From Pseudomonadota bacterium (GTDB lineage Bacteria; Desulfobacterota; Desulfobulbia; Desulfobulbales; DAOVYS01), in NCBI GenBank assembly GCA_030635485.1, contig DAOVYS010000005.1, positions 1-26,545 on the forward strand: a DNA stretch of 26,545 nt, in the 5' to 3' direction. The notes under the pieces are model-generated. The model was given only the letters and a program-made list of their open reading frames with translations. It had not been told where the DNA came from and ran no database searches. Below, piece by piece: positions 6,086-13,691 of this stretch. The position numbers were made by a program, and so were the translations under genes. Position 1 is the stretch's first letter. Each line of letters begins with the position of its first letter.

Positions 6086-7834
6086 ATGGACACAGTTGCA
6101 CTAGAGCATCGCGAGAGATTTCTCAGCGAAACAAATGAACTCTTTCACCGGCGTGTGGCTGCCACACTTTGGATCGGCATTGTTCTTGTTCCGCTTTTTA
6201 GTGTTCTGGATTTTTTTGTAGTCCGGCACTATTTTACTGTTTTTTTAGGATACAGGCTTGTCTGTTCGTTCTTATTTTTCGGCCTTCTTTTTTTTCTCTA
6301 TCGTGATTTCGGTCGACGCCACCCTTTTAGTATCGCACTTATTGCCTATGTTTTGGCAGGCGCGACCATCTCTCTCATGGTGGTCAGGATGGGTGGGTAC
6401 GATTCCTTTTATTATGTAGGAATTCTCCTGGTACTGGTGACGTGTTCGGCGATACTGCCCCTTGATATCAAGCAAGCAGGCTTTGCCGGTCTTCTTCTTT
6501 ATTTCATCTATGCCCTACCAATTTTTTTCTTTAGCGAGATAACAACGGTAAATTTGAGACTTTTTTTCAACAACAGCTTTTTCTTTGCCGCCTTTATTGC
6601 GATCAGCGTTGTGCAATGCTTTGAGGAAAACAGAGCGCGAATCCGGGTCTTTAATCTGAGAATGAAGGTTGATTCCCATGCTGAACGGCTTGAATATTAT
6701 GCAAAGCATCTAGAGGATGAGGTGGAAAAGCGGGCCAGGGCCTTGGAGGATTCGGAATTACGATATCGTGTACTCTACGAGAATATTATCGACATTGTGC
6801 TGCTCATCGATGAGTCCGGCCTGATCATGGTGGCAAATCCTCTTTTTTATAAGTCACTCGCCATATCCAATGACATCGAACAGATGATCTATTTTGAGGA
6901 TCTTGTACATCCTGAAGATCTTGATTCTGTAGAACTAAAACTCTACAGGAAGCTGAAGAACGGCGAGATCGTTGTGAATTTTTGTTTTCGAATCATTACC
7001 TTTGACAATAGGATACTTGATGCCGACTGCAATGCCAAAGGGCTTCAGATGAACAACGGACTTATCGGCTACCAGATGGTCATCCGAGATGTCAGTGAAA
7101 AAAAGAGACTGGAAAAAGAACTGTTCGATTCCCTGCGTGATGCCCAAAATGCCAGGGTTGGCACAATTCTGGGGCTGGCTAAGCTTGCGGAATATCGTGA
7201 TAAAGATACCGGGGGTCATCTTGAGAGAATTCGGGAGTATTGCCGGCTGGTTGCCGAGGAGCTCGCCGGCAAACCCGACTACAACGGCTACATAACCCAG
7301 AAGTATATCGACGATATTTACCTTTCCTCAATTCTCCATGATATCGGCAAAGTTGGGGTGCCCGATGCAATTCTTTTAAAACCGGGCAAATTGACCGAAA
7401 GTGAATTTGAAATAATCAAAAAGCACACATTATATGGCGGGAATGCCCTGGCAACGATAGAGGCGGAGACAAAAGGACAGTCCTTTCTGGCCCTTGGAAA
7501 AACCATTGCCTATCATCACCATGAGAAATGGGACGGCAGTGGATATCCCGCGGGATTATCAGGAACTGATATACCCTTGTCAACACGAATTGTTGCCCTG
7601 GTTGATGTGTATGACGCCATCACTTCCAAGCGGTGTTATAAGGATGCCTTCTCCCATGAGAAGGCCATGGACATAATTTATAAGGCCAAGGGTAAGCATT
7701 TTGCCCCGGACGTTGTGGACGCATTTTTTAATATAGAAGAGAAAATAGTGATTATTCGTGATGAATTGCAGAATCAATTGAGCCCGGGGGAAAATAGTGC
7801 GGGCCTGAAAAAAGCAGGAGATCCAGCAAAATGA
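6086..7834 (+). CDS. Membrane PAS-HD-GYP c-di-GMP phosphodiesterase
   Basis: 582 residues. Residues about 25-195 contain about six hydrophobic helices with no recognised extracellular domain (MASE-like sensor membrane region). A charged coiled coil follows (about 200-228), then a PAS domain (about 225-345, LRYRVLYENIIDIVLLIDES), then the HD-GYP domain (about 355-555). The catalytic set is intact: HLERIREY, SSILHDIGKVGVP (HD near residue 418), KKHTLYGG, YHHHEKWDGSGYP with the GYP triplet, and IPLSTRIVALVDVYDAI. HD-GYP enzymes hydrolyse c-di-GMP to pGpG/GMP. The gene starts 4 bases after the methyltransferase stop with only a weak ribosome-binding site, and its own stop overlaps the next start (ATGA), so all three genes form one transcript. 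The sensed signal is unknown. Confidence 0.92.
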   Translation: MDTVALEHRERFLSETNELFHRRVAATLWIGIVLVPLFSVLDFFVVRHYFTVFLGYRLVCSFLFFGLLFFLYRDFGRRHPFSIALIAYVLAGATISLMVVRMGGYDSFYYVGILLVLVTCSAILPLDIKQAGFAGLLLYFIYALPIFFFSEITTVNLRLFFNNSFFFAAFIAISVVQCFEENRARIRVFNLRMKVDSHAERLEYYAKHLEDEVEKRARALEDSELRYRVLYENIIDIVLLIDESGLIMVANPLFYKSLAISNDIEQMIYFEDLVHPEDLDSVELKLYRKLKNGEIVVNFCFRIITFDNRILDADCNAKGLQMNNGLIGYQMVIRDVSEKKRLEKELFDSLRDAQNARVGTILGLAKLAEYRDKDTGGHLERIREYCRLVAEELAGKPDYNGYITQKYIDDIYLSSILHDIGKVGVPDAILLKPGKLTESEFEIIKKHTLYGGNALATIEAETKGQSFLALGKTIAYHHHEKWDGSGYPAGLSGTDIPLSTRIVALVDVYDAITSKRCYKDAFSHEKAMDIIYKAKGKHFAPDVVDAFFNIEEKIVIIRDELQNQLSPGENSAGLKKAGDPAK

Positions 7835-8961
7835 AGAAAGTTGACCATGCAGAGCTGAAGAGCTTTCCGTTTTTTTCGACTTTGCTTGATGAGGAAGTTG
7901 ATCGCCTTCTTCCGTTTCTTGAGTGTCGGTTTTTCACTTGTCAGGAAGTAATTGTTCGGGAAGGGGCTTTGGCGGATCGGATGTTTTTTGTTCGGTCCGG
8001 ACGTTTGGTCGAGAAAAAAGACCTTGTCATAGATTTAGGCATTTCAGGTCTTGATCCGAGGAATGAAATTTGCAACTTAAAAATTTTTCAAAAAAAGCAG
8101 CATTGCTGCGAGCATGTCCTGGTCCACGATTTTCCTTTGTCCGCGGACCTCACTGCCGAAAAAGAGACCGAATTAATTATTTTGAGCAGGGAGTCTTTTG
8201 CTGAAATAGGCAAAAAATATGAGCCGCTTGCTAAAAAACTTTTGTTGGCCGCAGCCGTTTCTCTAGCCGAAACTGCAAGAGATCAGGAAAAAATACTGGT
8301 CATGGAGGCCAAGAGTAAAATTCTGATTGAAGAAATGCGGATTGAAAAGAAAAAAATTCTGGCCATGCATCGAATTGCCCGGAGTACCGCGGAAAGTTCG
8401 GTCCAAAACACCTTGAAAACTATTCTGGATGCCTGCATGGATTGCCTTGACGTTGAAAAAGGGTCGGTGATGATATTTGACCGCGGCAGACTGCGTGTCG
8501 AGTCCGCCTTTGGGTTGGACCGAAAAGACATTATGGGCAAAGAACAGGAAATAAGAGAAGAGAGCATCTCAGGACGGTGTTTTATCACCCAAAAGCCGAT
8601 TTTAATAAAGGATATTACTGGATATCAGGGGATTAAAAGGGCGGGAGGAGGAACGAAATACTCGAATAATTCCTTGCTCAGTATACCACTGGTAAGTCTC
8701 CATGGTGAATCAATAGGTGTTTTGAATGTCAGTAAGACTTCAGAGGAACTCTTTGACCAGAGGGACCTTGATATTCTTAATGATCTGGCAACCGAGGCAG
8801 CCGCAGCTCTGGGGCATGAAATATTCCTGGCACGGTTGTTTAAAAAATTTCAGGGAACCTATGCCGGAGTGAAGAAAGCCAGGGAGCAGATGGAAGGTGT
8901 AGAAGATCAGATATTTAGCCTTATAAGGACCTCATGGCAGGAGGGAGGGCAGTGCTCATGA
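7831..8961 (+). CDS. Degenerate cNMP-binding domain plus GAF domain, signalling protein
   Basis: 376 residues. ATG 7831 overlaps the previous TGA (ATGA) and is preceded by AGGAG. Residues about 5-150 look like a cyclic-nucleotide-binding fold (FPFFSTLLDEEVDRLLPFLECRF begins it, then VREGALADRMFFVRSGRL). The phosphate-binding cassette (FGE...R) is not recognisable and a Cys-containing insertion (HCCEH) is present, so ligand binding is doubtful. A helical linker (about 150-190) leads to a GAF domain (about 195-335: ILDACMDCLDVEKGSVMIF, SISGRCFITQKPILI, LLSIPLVSLHGESIGVLNVS). No output domain follows, so it probably works through partners, most simply the adjacent HD-GYP or methyltransferase. 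Its stop overlaps the start of the carboxyltransferase gene, an unusual coupling of a signalling gene to metabolism. Confidence 0.8.
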   Translation: MKKVDHAELKSFPFFSTLLDEEVDRLLPFLECRFFTCQEVIVREGALADRMFFVRSGRLVEKKDLVIDLGISGLDPRNEICNLKIFQKKQHCCEHVLVHDFPLSADLTAEKETELIILSRESFAEIGKKYEPLAKKLLLAAAVSLAETARDQEKILVMEAKSKILIEEMRIEKKKILAMHRIARSTAESSVQNTLKTILDACMDCLDVEKGSVMIFDRGRLRVESAFGLDRKDIMGKEQEIREESISGRCFITQKPILIKDITGYQGIKRAGGGTKYSNNSLLSIPLVSLHGESIGVLNVSKTSEELFDQRDLDILNDLATEAAAALGHEIFLARLFKKFQGTYAGVKKAREQMEGVEDQIFSLIRTSWQEGGQCS

Positions 8962-10505
8962 CCAAGGCCTCGTATGAAATTCTTCGAAAAAAAACTGCTG
9001 AGGCCTTGGCCGGCGGAGGACCTGACCGGATAGAGCGGCAGAAACAAAGCGGTAAACTGACGGCACGTGAAAGGCTCGATTTACTCTTTGACGAAGGTAC
9101 TTTTCAGGAGGTCGGCCGTTTTGTCACTCACCGCTGCAGCGAATTCGGTATGGACAAAAAGAAGGTGCCTGGGGATGCGGTGGTCACTGGCAGCGGTTTG
9201 ATCCAGGGCCGGCTTGTCCATGCCTATGCTCAGGATTTCACGGTTCTGGGTGGATCATTTTCAGAGGCCAACTCCGAAAAGATAATGACGGTCATGGACA
9301 GGGCAATGGAAATGGGGACCCCATTTATTGGTCTTAATGACTCTGGAGGGTCAAGAATTCAGGAGGGGGTCTGCGGCCTTTCCGGTGTTGCCGGGGTCTT
9401 TCTCCGCAACACCCTCGCTTCGGGGCTGGTCCCGCAAATTTCCGCCATAATGGGGCCCTGTGCCGGCGGCGCAAGCTATTCTCCCGCTTTGACCGATTTT
9501 GTTTTCATGGTCGACAAGACGAGTCATATGTTTGTCACCGGTCCCGAGGTGATTCGGGCGGTGACCCACGAGGAGGTGAGCAAAGAAGATCTTGGCGGGG
9601 CGCTGACCCACAATAGCAAAAGCGGCGTCGCCCATGTTCTTGCCGCCGATGACAGGGACTGCCTGGCCGCAATTCGAGAGTTGCTCTCATTTTTGCCGCA
9701 AAATAATATCGAGGACCCGCCTGTCAAGAGATGTTACGACGATCCCGGCCGCCGGGAACCGGACCTGGATGAGCTTATTCCTGAAAACTCAAGTACTGCT
9801 TACGATGTTCGTGATTTGATCAGGAAAATAGTTGATGACAGTGGTTTTTTTGAAATTCAGCCCCATTATGCCCAGAATATCGTGGTCGGATTTGCCAGGC
9901 TGAACGGCCGTTCTGTTGGAATAGTGGCGAACCAGCCCGCTGTCCTTGCCGGTGCGCTGGATACCCATGCTTCCCGGAAAGGGGCACGCTTTGTCAGGTT
10001 CTGTGATTCTTTTAATATCCCCGTTGTCACCTTAGAGGATGTACCGGGATTCCTGCCTGGAAAGCAGCAGGAACTTGAAGGTATTATTCGTGATGGGGCA
10101 AAGCTCCTTTATGCTTACTGTGAGGCAACGGTGCCGAAAATATGTCTCATTACCAGAAAGGCGTATGGCGGCGCGTATTGTGTCATGTCCAGTAAGCATA
10201 TTCGCGGGGATTATAATTTTGCCTATCCGGGGGCTGAAATTGCAGTGATGGGTGCCGAGGGTGCGGTTAACATCTTGTATAAACGAGAGCTGGCAGAGTG
10301 TGACGATAGGGAGCTGATAAAAGAGAAGCTGCTGCATGAGTATAAAGAAAAATTCGCCAATCCGTATACAGCAGCCTCCCGTGGTTTTATTGACGAAATA
10401 ATAATGCCGTCGGAAACCAGACCAAAATTAATAATGGCCTTGGAGCGGACCAGGACCAAGGTCCAGAAAAATCCGGTCAAGAAGCATGGAAATATTCCTC
10501 TTTGA
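8958..10505 (+). CDS. Acyl-CoA carboxylase carboxyltransferase subunit (propionyl-/methylmalonyl-CoA type)
   Basis: 515 residues using ATG 8958, which has GGGAGG 9-10 bases upstream, overlaps the previous stop (ATGA) and gives the usual family N-terminus. An upstream ATG at 8934 lies inside the previous gene and is less likely. Crotonase-fold landmarks are complete: ERLDLLFDEGTFQEVG, NDSGGSRIQEGV (N-half oxyanion site), MGPCAGGASYSPALTDFVFM, FVTGPEVIRAVTHEEVS, VVTLEDVPGFLPGKQQE, KAYGGAYCVMSSKHIRGD and YPGAEIAVMGAEGAVNI. It transfers carboxyl from biotin to acyl-CoA in the C-half. The position occupied by Asp in strict propionyl-CoA carboxylases (GGAYD) is Cys here, so chain-length preference is uncertain. 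Biotin carboxylase and carrier genes follow on the same strand, giving a complete enzyme. Confidence 0.93.
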   Translation: MTKASYEILRKKTAEALAGGGPDRIERQKQSGKLTARERLDLLFDEGTFQEVGRFVTHRCSEFGMDKKKVPGDAVVTGSGLIQGRLVHAYAQDFTVLGGSFSEANSEKIMTVMDRAMEMGTPFIGLNDSGGSRIQEGVCGLSGVAGVFLRNTLASGLVPQISAIMGPCAGGASYSPALTDFVFMVDKTSHMFVTGPEVIRAVTHEEVSKEDLGGALTHNSKSGVAHVLAADDRDCLAAIRELLSFLPQNNIEDPPVKRCYDDPGRREPDLDELIPENSSTAYDVRDLIRKIVDDSGFFEIQPHYAQNIVVGFARLNGRSVGIVANQPAVLAGALDTHASRKGARFVRFCDSFNIPVVTLEDVPGFLPGKQQELEGIIRDGAKLLYAYCEATVPKICLITRKAYGGAYCVMSSKHIRGDYNFAYPGAEIAVMGAEGAVNILYKRELAECDDRELIKEKLLHEYKEKFANPYTAASRGFIDEIIMPSETRPKLIMALERTRTKVQKNPVKKHGNIPL

Positions 10506-10525
10506 GTAAGCGATCACGCACAGCT

Positions 10526-10541
10526 GGGGCACCTGTGCCCC
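10526..10541. repeat. Intergenic palindrome GGGGCAC-CT-GTGCCCC
   Basis: A perfect 7-bp stem with a 2-base centre, flanked by CACAG...CTTACAG, in the 105-base gap between the carboxyltransferase and biotin carboxylase genes. No T-run follows, so it may be a REP-like or mRNA-stabilising hairpin rather than a full terminator. Confidence 0.55.
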
Positions 10542-10554
10542 CTTACAGTCAGAG

Positions 10555-10587
10555 GGTTTTAGCTATATTTCGGCAGCACGCTGAGTA
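10555..10587 (+). repeat. 33-bp repeat, copy 1 (before biotin carboxylase)
   Basis: It matches 12248-12280 with two differences in 33 bases. Core: TTTTAGCTATATTTCGGCA. It ends 23 bases before the biotin carboxylase ATG. Each copy follows a palindrome and precedes a carboxylase gene. Confidence 0.85.
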
Positions 10588-10610
10588 ATTACCTTTGATG
10601 GCTGGAAATT

Positions 10611-12122
10611 ATGTTTCGAAAAATTCTTATAGCAAACCGGGGTGAGATAGCTCTTCGGATCATCAGAGCGTGTCAGGAACTGGGAATCAGGACCGTGGCC
10701 GTCTATTCCGAGGCAGACAGGACGGCGCTTCATGTCAGGCGTGCTGACGAGGCTTATTGTCTTGGCCCGCCTCCGTCGGTGGAAAGTTATCTCAATCATA
10801 AGGCCATTTTAACGGCTGCCAGGCAGGCGGGTGTGGAAGCGATCCATCCTGGTTATGGTTTTCTCTCTGAAAATGCAGAGTTTGCCGGCCAGTGCATCGA
10901 TGCCGGCCTGGTTTTTATTGGTCCTGCCCCAGATGTTATTGAACAAATGGCCAACAAGACCAGAGCCCGGACAATCATGGTGGAAAATGAGGTGCCGGTG
11001 ATTCCTGGGGCAACGGCCCCGTCGGCGTCATTTGAGGATGCCCTTCTGGTCAGCCGCGATATCGGTTTTCCTGTGATGCTCAAAGCCGCCTCCGGGGGCG
11101 GGGGCAAGGGGATGCGTATTATCAGGCGGGAGCAGGAACTGCAGGATGCCTTTATGGCGGTGCAGCGTGAAGCCTATGCCTCCTTTGCGGACTCAAGGCT
11201 ATTTGTTGAAAAATATTTCGACTCTCCCCGTCATATCGAAGTCCAGATTCTGGCCGATAATCATGGCAGCGCTATCCACCTTTTTGAACGGGAGTGTTCT
11301 ATTCAACGGCGCTATCAGAAGGTAATTGAGGAAAGTCCTTCGCCCCTGGTTGATGAAGCGCTCCGCCGGAAAATGACCAGTGCCGCCCTGACTGCGGCAC
11401 GATCAGTCGATTACACCGGCGTAGGTACTGTTGAATTTCTGGTCGATAAGGAAAAGAATTTTTATTTTCTTGAAATGAATACCAGAATACAGGTGGAGCA
11501 CTCGATTACCGAAATGATCACGGGTATTGATCTGGTCCGGGAACAGATAACAGTGGCAGCGGGTCTGCCTTTGGGCTTATCCCAGGAGGAAGTCTCTTGT
11601 CATGGCTGGGCCATTGAGTGCAGAATTTATGCTGAAGATCCCGAAAATGATTATTTACCCGCACCTGGTGTGATCAAGCAGATTTCTCTGCCGGAAGGGC
11701 CGGGGGTCCGGGTTGATAACGGAGTCTTTTCCGGCTGGGAGGTATCCCGTCACTATGATCCAATGATAGCAAAGCTGGCGGTTTGGGGGAAAGACCGGGA
11801 AGAGGCGTGCCGCCGCATGCTGCGGGCCTTGGATGAATGTCTGATTCTTGGGGTCAAAACAAACCTGGGCCTGCACAAGCAGATTCTCGCCAATGCAAAA
11901 TTTCGGACTGGGGAACTTAGTACCCGGTTTATCGAAGAGCAGGTCAAACCTGGAGAGGATGGAGATATCGATGTGGTCGATCTGGCGATAATCGCCGCTG
12001 TCTGCGCGAAAATGAACGCTGGCGCAAGGTCTGAAGCCGTTAAAGAAGAAGGGGCCCGGACTGAAACGTCTGATCTGTGGAGGATGGCCAGTAAATATCA
12101 ATTCTGGGCCAGACGATTTTAA
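10611..12122 (+). CDS. Biotin carboxylase subunit of acyl-CoA carboxylase
   Basis: 503 residues. It starts MFRKILIANRGEIALRIIRA, the standard N-terminus, so ATG 10611 is secure although the ribosome-binding site is weak. ATP-grasp elements are present: HPGYGFLSEN, the glycine-rich loop KAASGGGGKGMRII, ERECSIQRRYQKVIEE and FLEMNTRIQVEHSITEM, with catalytic Glu and Arg in place. The enzyme carboxylates carrier-bound biotin using ATP and bicarbonate. After the ~450-residue catalytic region there is a C-terminal tail of about 50 residues (DIDVVDLAIIAAVCAKM then WRMASKYQFWARRF), as in stand-alone propionyl-/acetyl-CoA carboxylase alpha subunits that work with a separate carrier. The preceding 105 bases contain a palindrome and a 33-bp repeat, so transcription may be continuous from the carboxyltransferase gene or partly reset there. 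Confidence 0.93.
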   Translation: MFRKILIANRGEIALRIIRACQELGIRTVAVYSEADRTALHVRRADEAYCLGPPPSVESYLNHKAILTAARQAGVEAIHPGYGFLSENAEFAGQCIDAGLVFIGPAPDVIEQMANKTRARTIMVENEVPVIPGATAPSASFEDALLVSRDIGFPVMLKAASGGGGKGMRIIRREQELQDAFMAVQREAYASFADSRLFVEKYFDSPRHIEVQILADNHGSAIHLFERECSIQRRYQKVIEESPSPLVDEALRRKMTSAALTAARSVDYTGVGTVEFLVDKEKNFYFLEMNTRIQVEHSITEMITGIDLVREQITVAAGLPLGLSQEEVSCHGWAIECRIYAEDPENDYLPAPGVIKQISLPEGPGVRVDNGVFSGWEVSRHYDPMIAKLAVWGKDREEACRRMLRALDECLILGVKTNLGLHKQILANAKFRTGELSTRFIEEQVKPGEDGDIDVVDLAIIAAVCAKMNAGARSEAVKEEGARTETSDLWRMASKYQFWARRF

Positions 12123-12129
12123 AACTGTT

Positions 12130-12240
12130 TGTAATTGTTCAGCTGCACCCCAGCTGTGCACGATCAGGCCACCCGGCATACCGATATGTATAGCCGGATG
12201 GCCTGATCGTGCACATCTGAGGCACATCTGAACAATTACA
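12130..12240. repeat. 111-bp near-perfect hairpin element between biotin carboxylase and carrier genes
   Basis: The outer arms TGTAATTGTTCAG (12130-12142) and CTGAACAATTACA (12228-12240) are perfect complements. The inner arms 12155-12177 and 12193-12215 pair over 23 bp with one G/A difference. The loop 12178-12192 is ATACCGATATGTATA. This is much larger than a terminator hairpin and has no T-tract. The plan resembles the degenerate element at 4334-4397, suggesting a mobile or REP-type palindromic family. Confidence 0.85.
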
Positions 12241-12247
12241 GGTCGCT

Positions 12248-12280
12248 GGTTTTAGCTATATTTCGGCATCACGCTGAATA
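12248..12280 (+). repeat. 33-bp repeat, copy 2 (before biotin carrier)
   Basis: Second copy of the sequence at 10555-10587, lying 8 bases after the large hairpin and 13 bases before the ATG at 12294. Confidence 0.85.
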
Positions 12281-12293
12281 GCGTCAACTTATT

Positions 12294-12794
12294 ATGGATA
12301 TAAAAGTCAAAATAAAGAATCGAGTCTATCCTGTCCAGTACAACCGGGAAAACGGTAAAATACGGGTCACTGTTCAGGACAGAAGCTACCTGGTTGACGC
12401 AGCCTGGGCTGCCCCGGGCCGCCTGTCACTCCTCATTGACAAATCATCATGCGATGCTGTCATTGAAGGAAACCGCAACAATTATAATGTCCTGATTCAG
12501 GGGAATTCCTTTGCAGTGGATTTCTATGATCCCCGGGAACGTCGCCCGCAGAAAGACCTCAAGCGCTCCCTCGTTGAGGGAAGACAATCGATCCATGCCC
12601 CGATGGCTGGACAGATTATCCGCATTCTGGTTGATGTCGGAGATCTAGTAGATAACGGACAGGGAATTGTTCTTCTGGAGGCAATGAAGATGGAAAACGA
12701 GCTCAAGTCGCAAGGACTCGGCCATGTGAAGGAAATATTGGTTGCGGCAGGAGATATTGTTGAACCTGGTCAGGAACTGCTGGTGATAGAGTAA
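12294..12794 (+). CDS. Biotin carboxyl carrier protein
   Basis: 166 residues. The C-terminal ~75 residues are a biotinyl domain: APMAGQIIRILVDVGDLV, then EAMKMENEL with the biotin-accepting Lys at about 132, then GDIVEPGQELLVIE. The N-terminal ~90 residues are beta-rich (VKIKNRVYPVQYNR...) and resemble the region that precedes the biotin domain in propionyl-CoA carboxylase alpha chains (BT-like), which would dock the carrier on the carboxyltransferase. No Shine-Dalgarno sequence is evident before ATG 12294, and the 33-bp repeat lies directly upstream. With the two preceding genes it forms a three-subunit biotin enzyme. A methylmalonyl-CoA decarboxylase or transcarboxylase reading is less likely because a biotin carboxylase is present and no membrane beta or 5S subunit is seen. 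Confidence 0.92.
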   Translation: MDIKVKIKNRVYPVQYNRENGKIRVTVQDRSYLVDAAWAAPGRLSLLIDKSSCDAVIEGNRNNYNVLIQGNSFAVDFYDPRERRPQKDLKRSLVEGRQSIHAPMAGQIIRILVDVGDLVDNGQGIVLLEAMKMENELKSQGLGHVKEILVAAGDIVEPGQELLVIE

Positions 12795-12841
12795 GGGGAA
12801 TCGGCATGAAGGATTGTATTTCCGGATGGACACAAGATAGC

Positions 12842-12871
12842 TTGACACACGAAAACACAAAATGGTATTTT
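12842..12871 (+). promoter_or_regulatory. Putative sigma-70-type promoter
   Basis: TTGACA (12842-12847), 18-base spacer, TATTTT (12866-12871; 4 of 6 to consensus), about 50 bases before the gene at 12920. It lies in the gap after the carboxylase genes where a new transcript would be expected. Confidence 0.45.
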
Positions 12872-12919
12872 TGATGCTTCAGATTAACCCTCCAAACAAA
12901 ATTATCATGCAATAGACCT

Positions 12920-13648
12920 ATGACGCGAATACTGATATACTTTTTTGTGACTGCACTGGCCCTCCTTTCCCTGGCTCAGATATCCCATGCCTTTTCCTTT
13001 GAAGAACACGAAACGCAAGAAAAGAGGGAAGAGACGACGCGACTCGAAGCAGAACGAACCGAGATCCACAACTTGATGGCCATTCCATGCAAATCTGAAC
13101 TAAAGGAGAAAAAAATTGCCGTAATAATCGGCGAGTTGCATGCCGACGGGAGGATGACAACCAAGCAGTCCAACTACGGCCTTCTGTTTCAGGAAATAAA
13201 CAAGAGGATGCGGCATGTCGGGATGAGGACATATACGCAAGAAGAAATCACGGAACATATCGCGCAGGCGGAAATCGACGCCTTCCTCTCCAATAACATG
13301 GACGCGGCGGCCAGTGCGGCAACACGTCTCAAAGCCGACTTCATCTTAAGGGGCATGATTCATTCCCGCACCAATGTTAATCCGGTAATCGGGATCAAGG
13401 AAGTATTTATAAGTATGGCTTTCACGTTGGTTGACTCATCAGGCCGGATCATCTCCGACGTGACGGCAAAGGGTGATTCCTTCTCAGGACAAGACACGAT
13501 AAGCGTTACACTCGACCTGGTAAAAACAAAGGCTGATTCCGTGGTTGCACGGCTTTATCATGACTATTGCGCGAGTATATCAAAAAGCGGGAGACCGACC
13601 GGGCAACATGACAAGGGTGTTGTTGTCAAGGATGTAAAGGATTTCTGA
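12920..13648 (+). CDS. Exported periplasmic protein, CsgG/LpoB-like fold suspected
   Basis: 242 residues with a Sec signal peptide (about 1-24, ending ISHA). A charged helical stretch (EEHETQEKREETTRLEAER) precedes a globular part: KKIAVIIGELHADGRM, NYGLLFQEINKRMRHVGMRTYTQEEI, ADFILRGMIHSRTNVNPVIG and FTLVDSSGRIISDVTAKGDS. The pattern of a beta strand with 'AVI', a helix and a turn giving 'GMRTYTQEEI', an 'ADFILRG' strand and a variable-part strand with 'LVDSSGRI' resembles CsgG/LpoB/FlgT middle-type domains that assemble on the inner face of the outer membrane. Specific function is unknown. No clear ribosome-binding site was seen. It is followed 43 bases later by a FlgT-N-like gene. Confidence 0.65.
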   Translation: MTRILIYFFVTALALLSLAQISHAFSFEEHETQEKREETTRLEAERTEIHNLMAIPCKSELKEKKIAVIIGELHADGRMTTKQSNYGLLFQEINKRMRHVGMRTYTQEEITEHIAQAEIDAFLSNNMDAAASAATRLKADFILRGMIHSRTNVNPVIGIKEVFISMAFTLVDSSGRIISDVTAKGDSFSGQDTISVTLDLVKTKADSVVARLYHDYCASISKSGRPTGQHDKGVVVKDVKDF

Positions 13649-13691
13649 TAATTCAGCCAGTTTACTTTAAACCATTTTTTTCAGGTGAAAC

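Noticed and set aside
8934..8957. Upstream start for the carboxyltransferase
   Set aside because: It adds eight non-family residues (MAGGRAVL), and the GGGAGG ribosome-binding site fits ATG 8958.
10526..10560. Rho-independent terminator after the carboxyltransferase gene
   Set aside because: The stem is followed by CTTACAGTCAG, not a T-run, and the carboxylase partner genes continue downstream.
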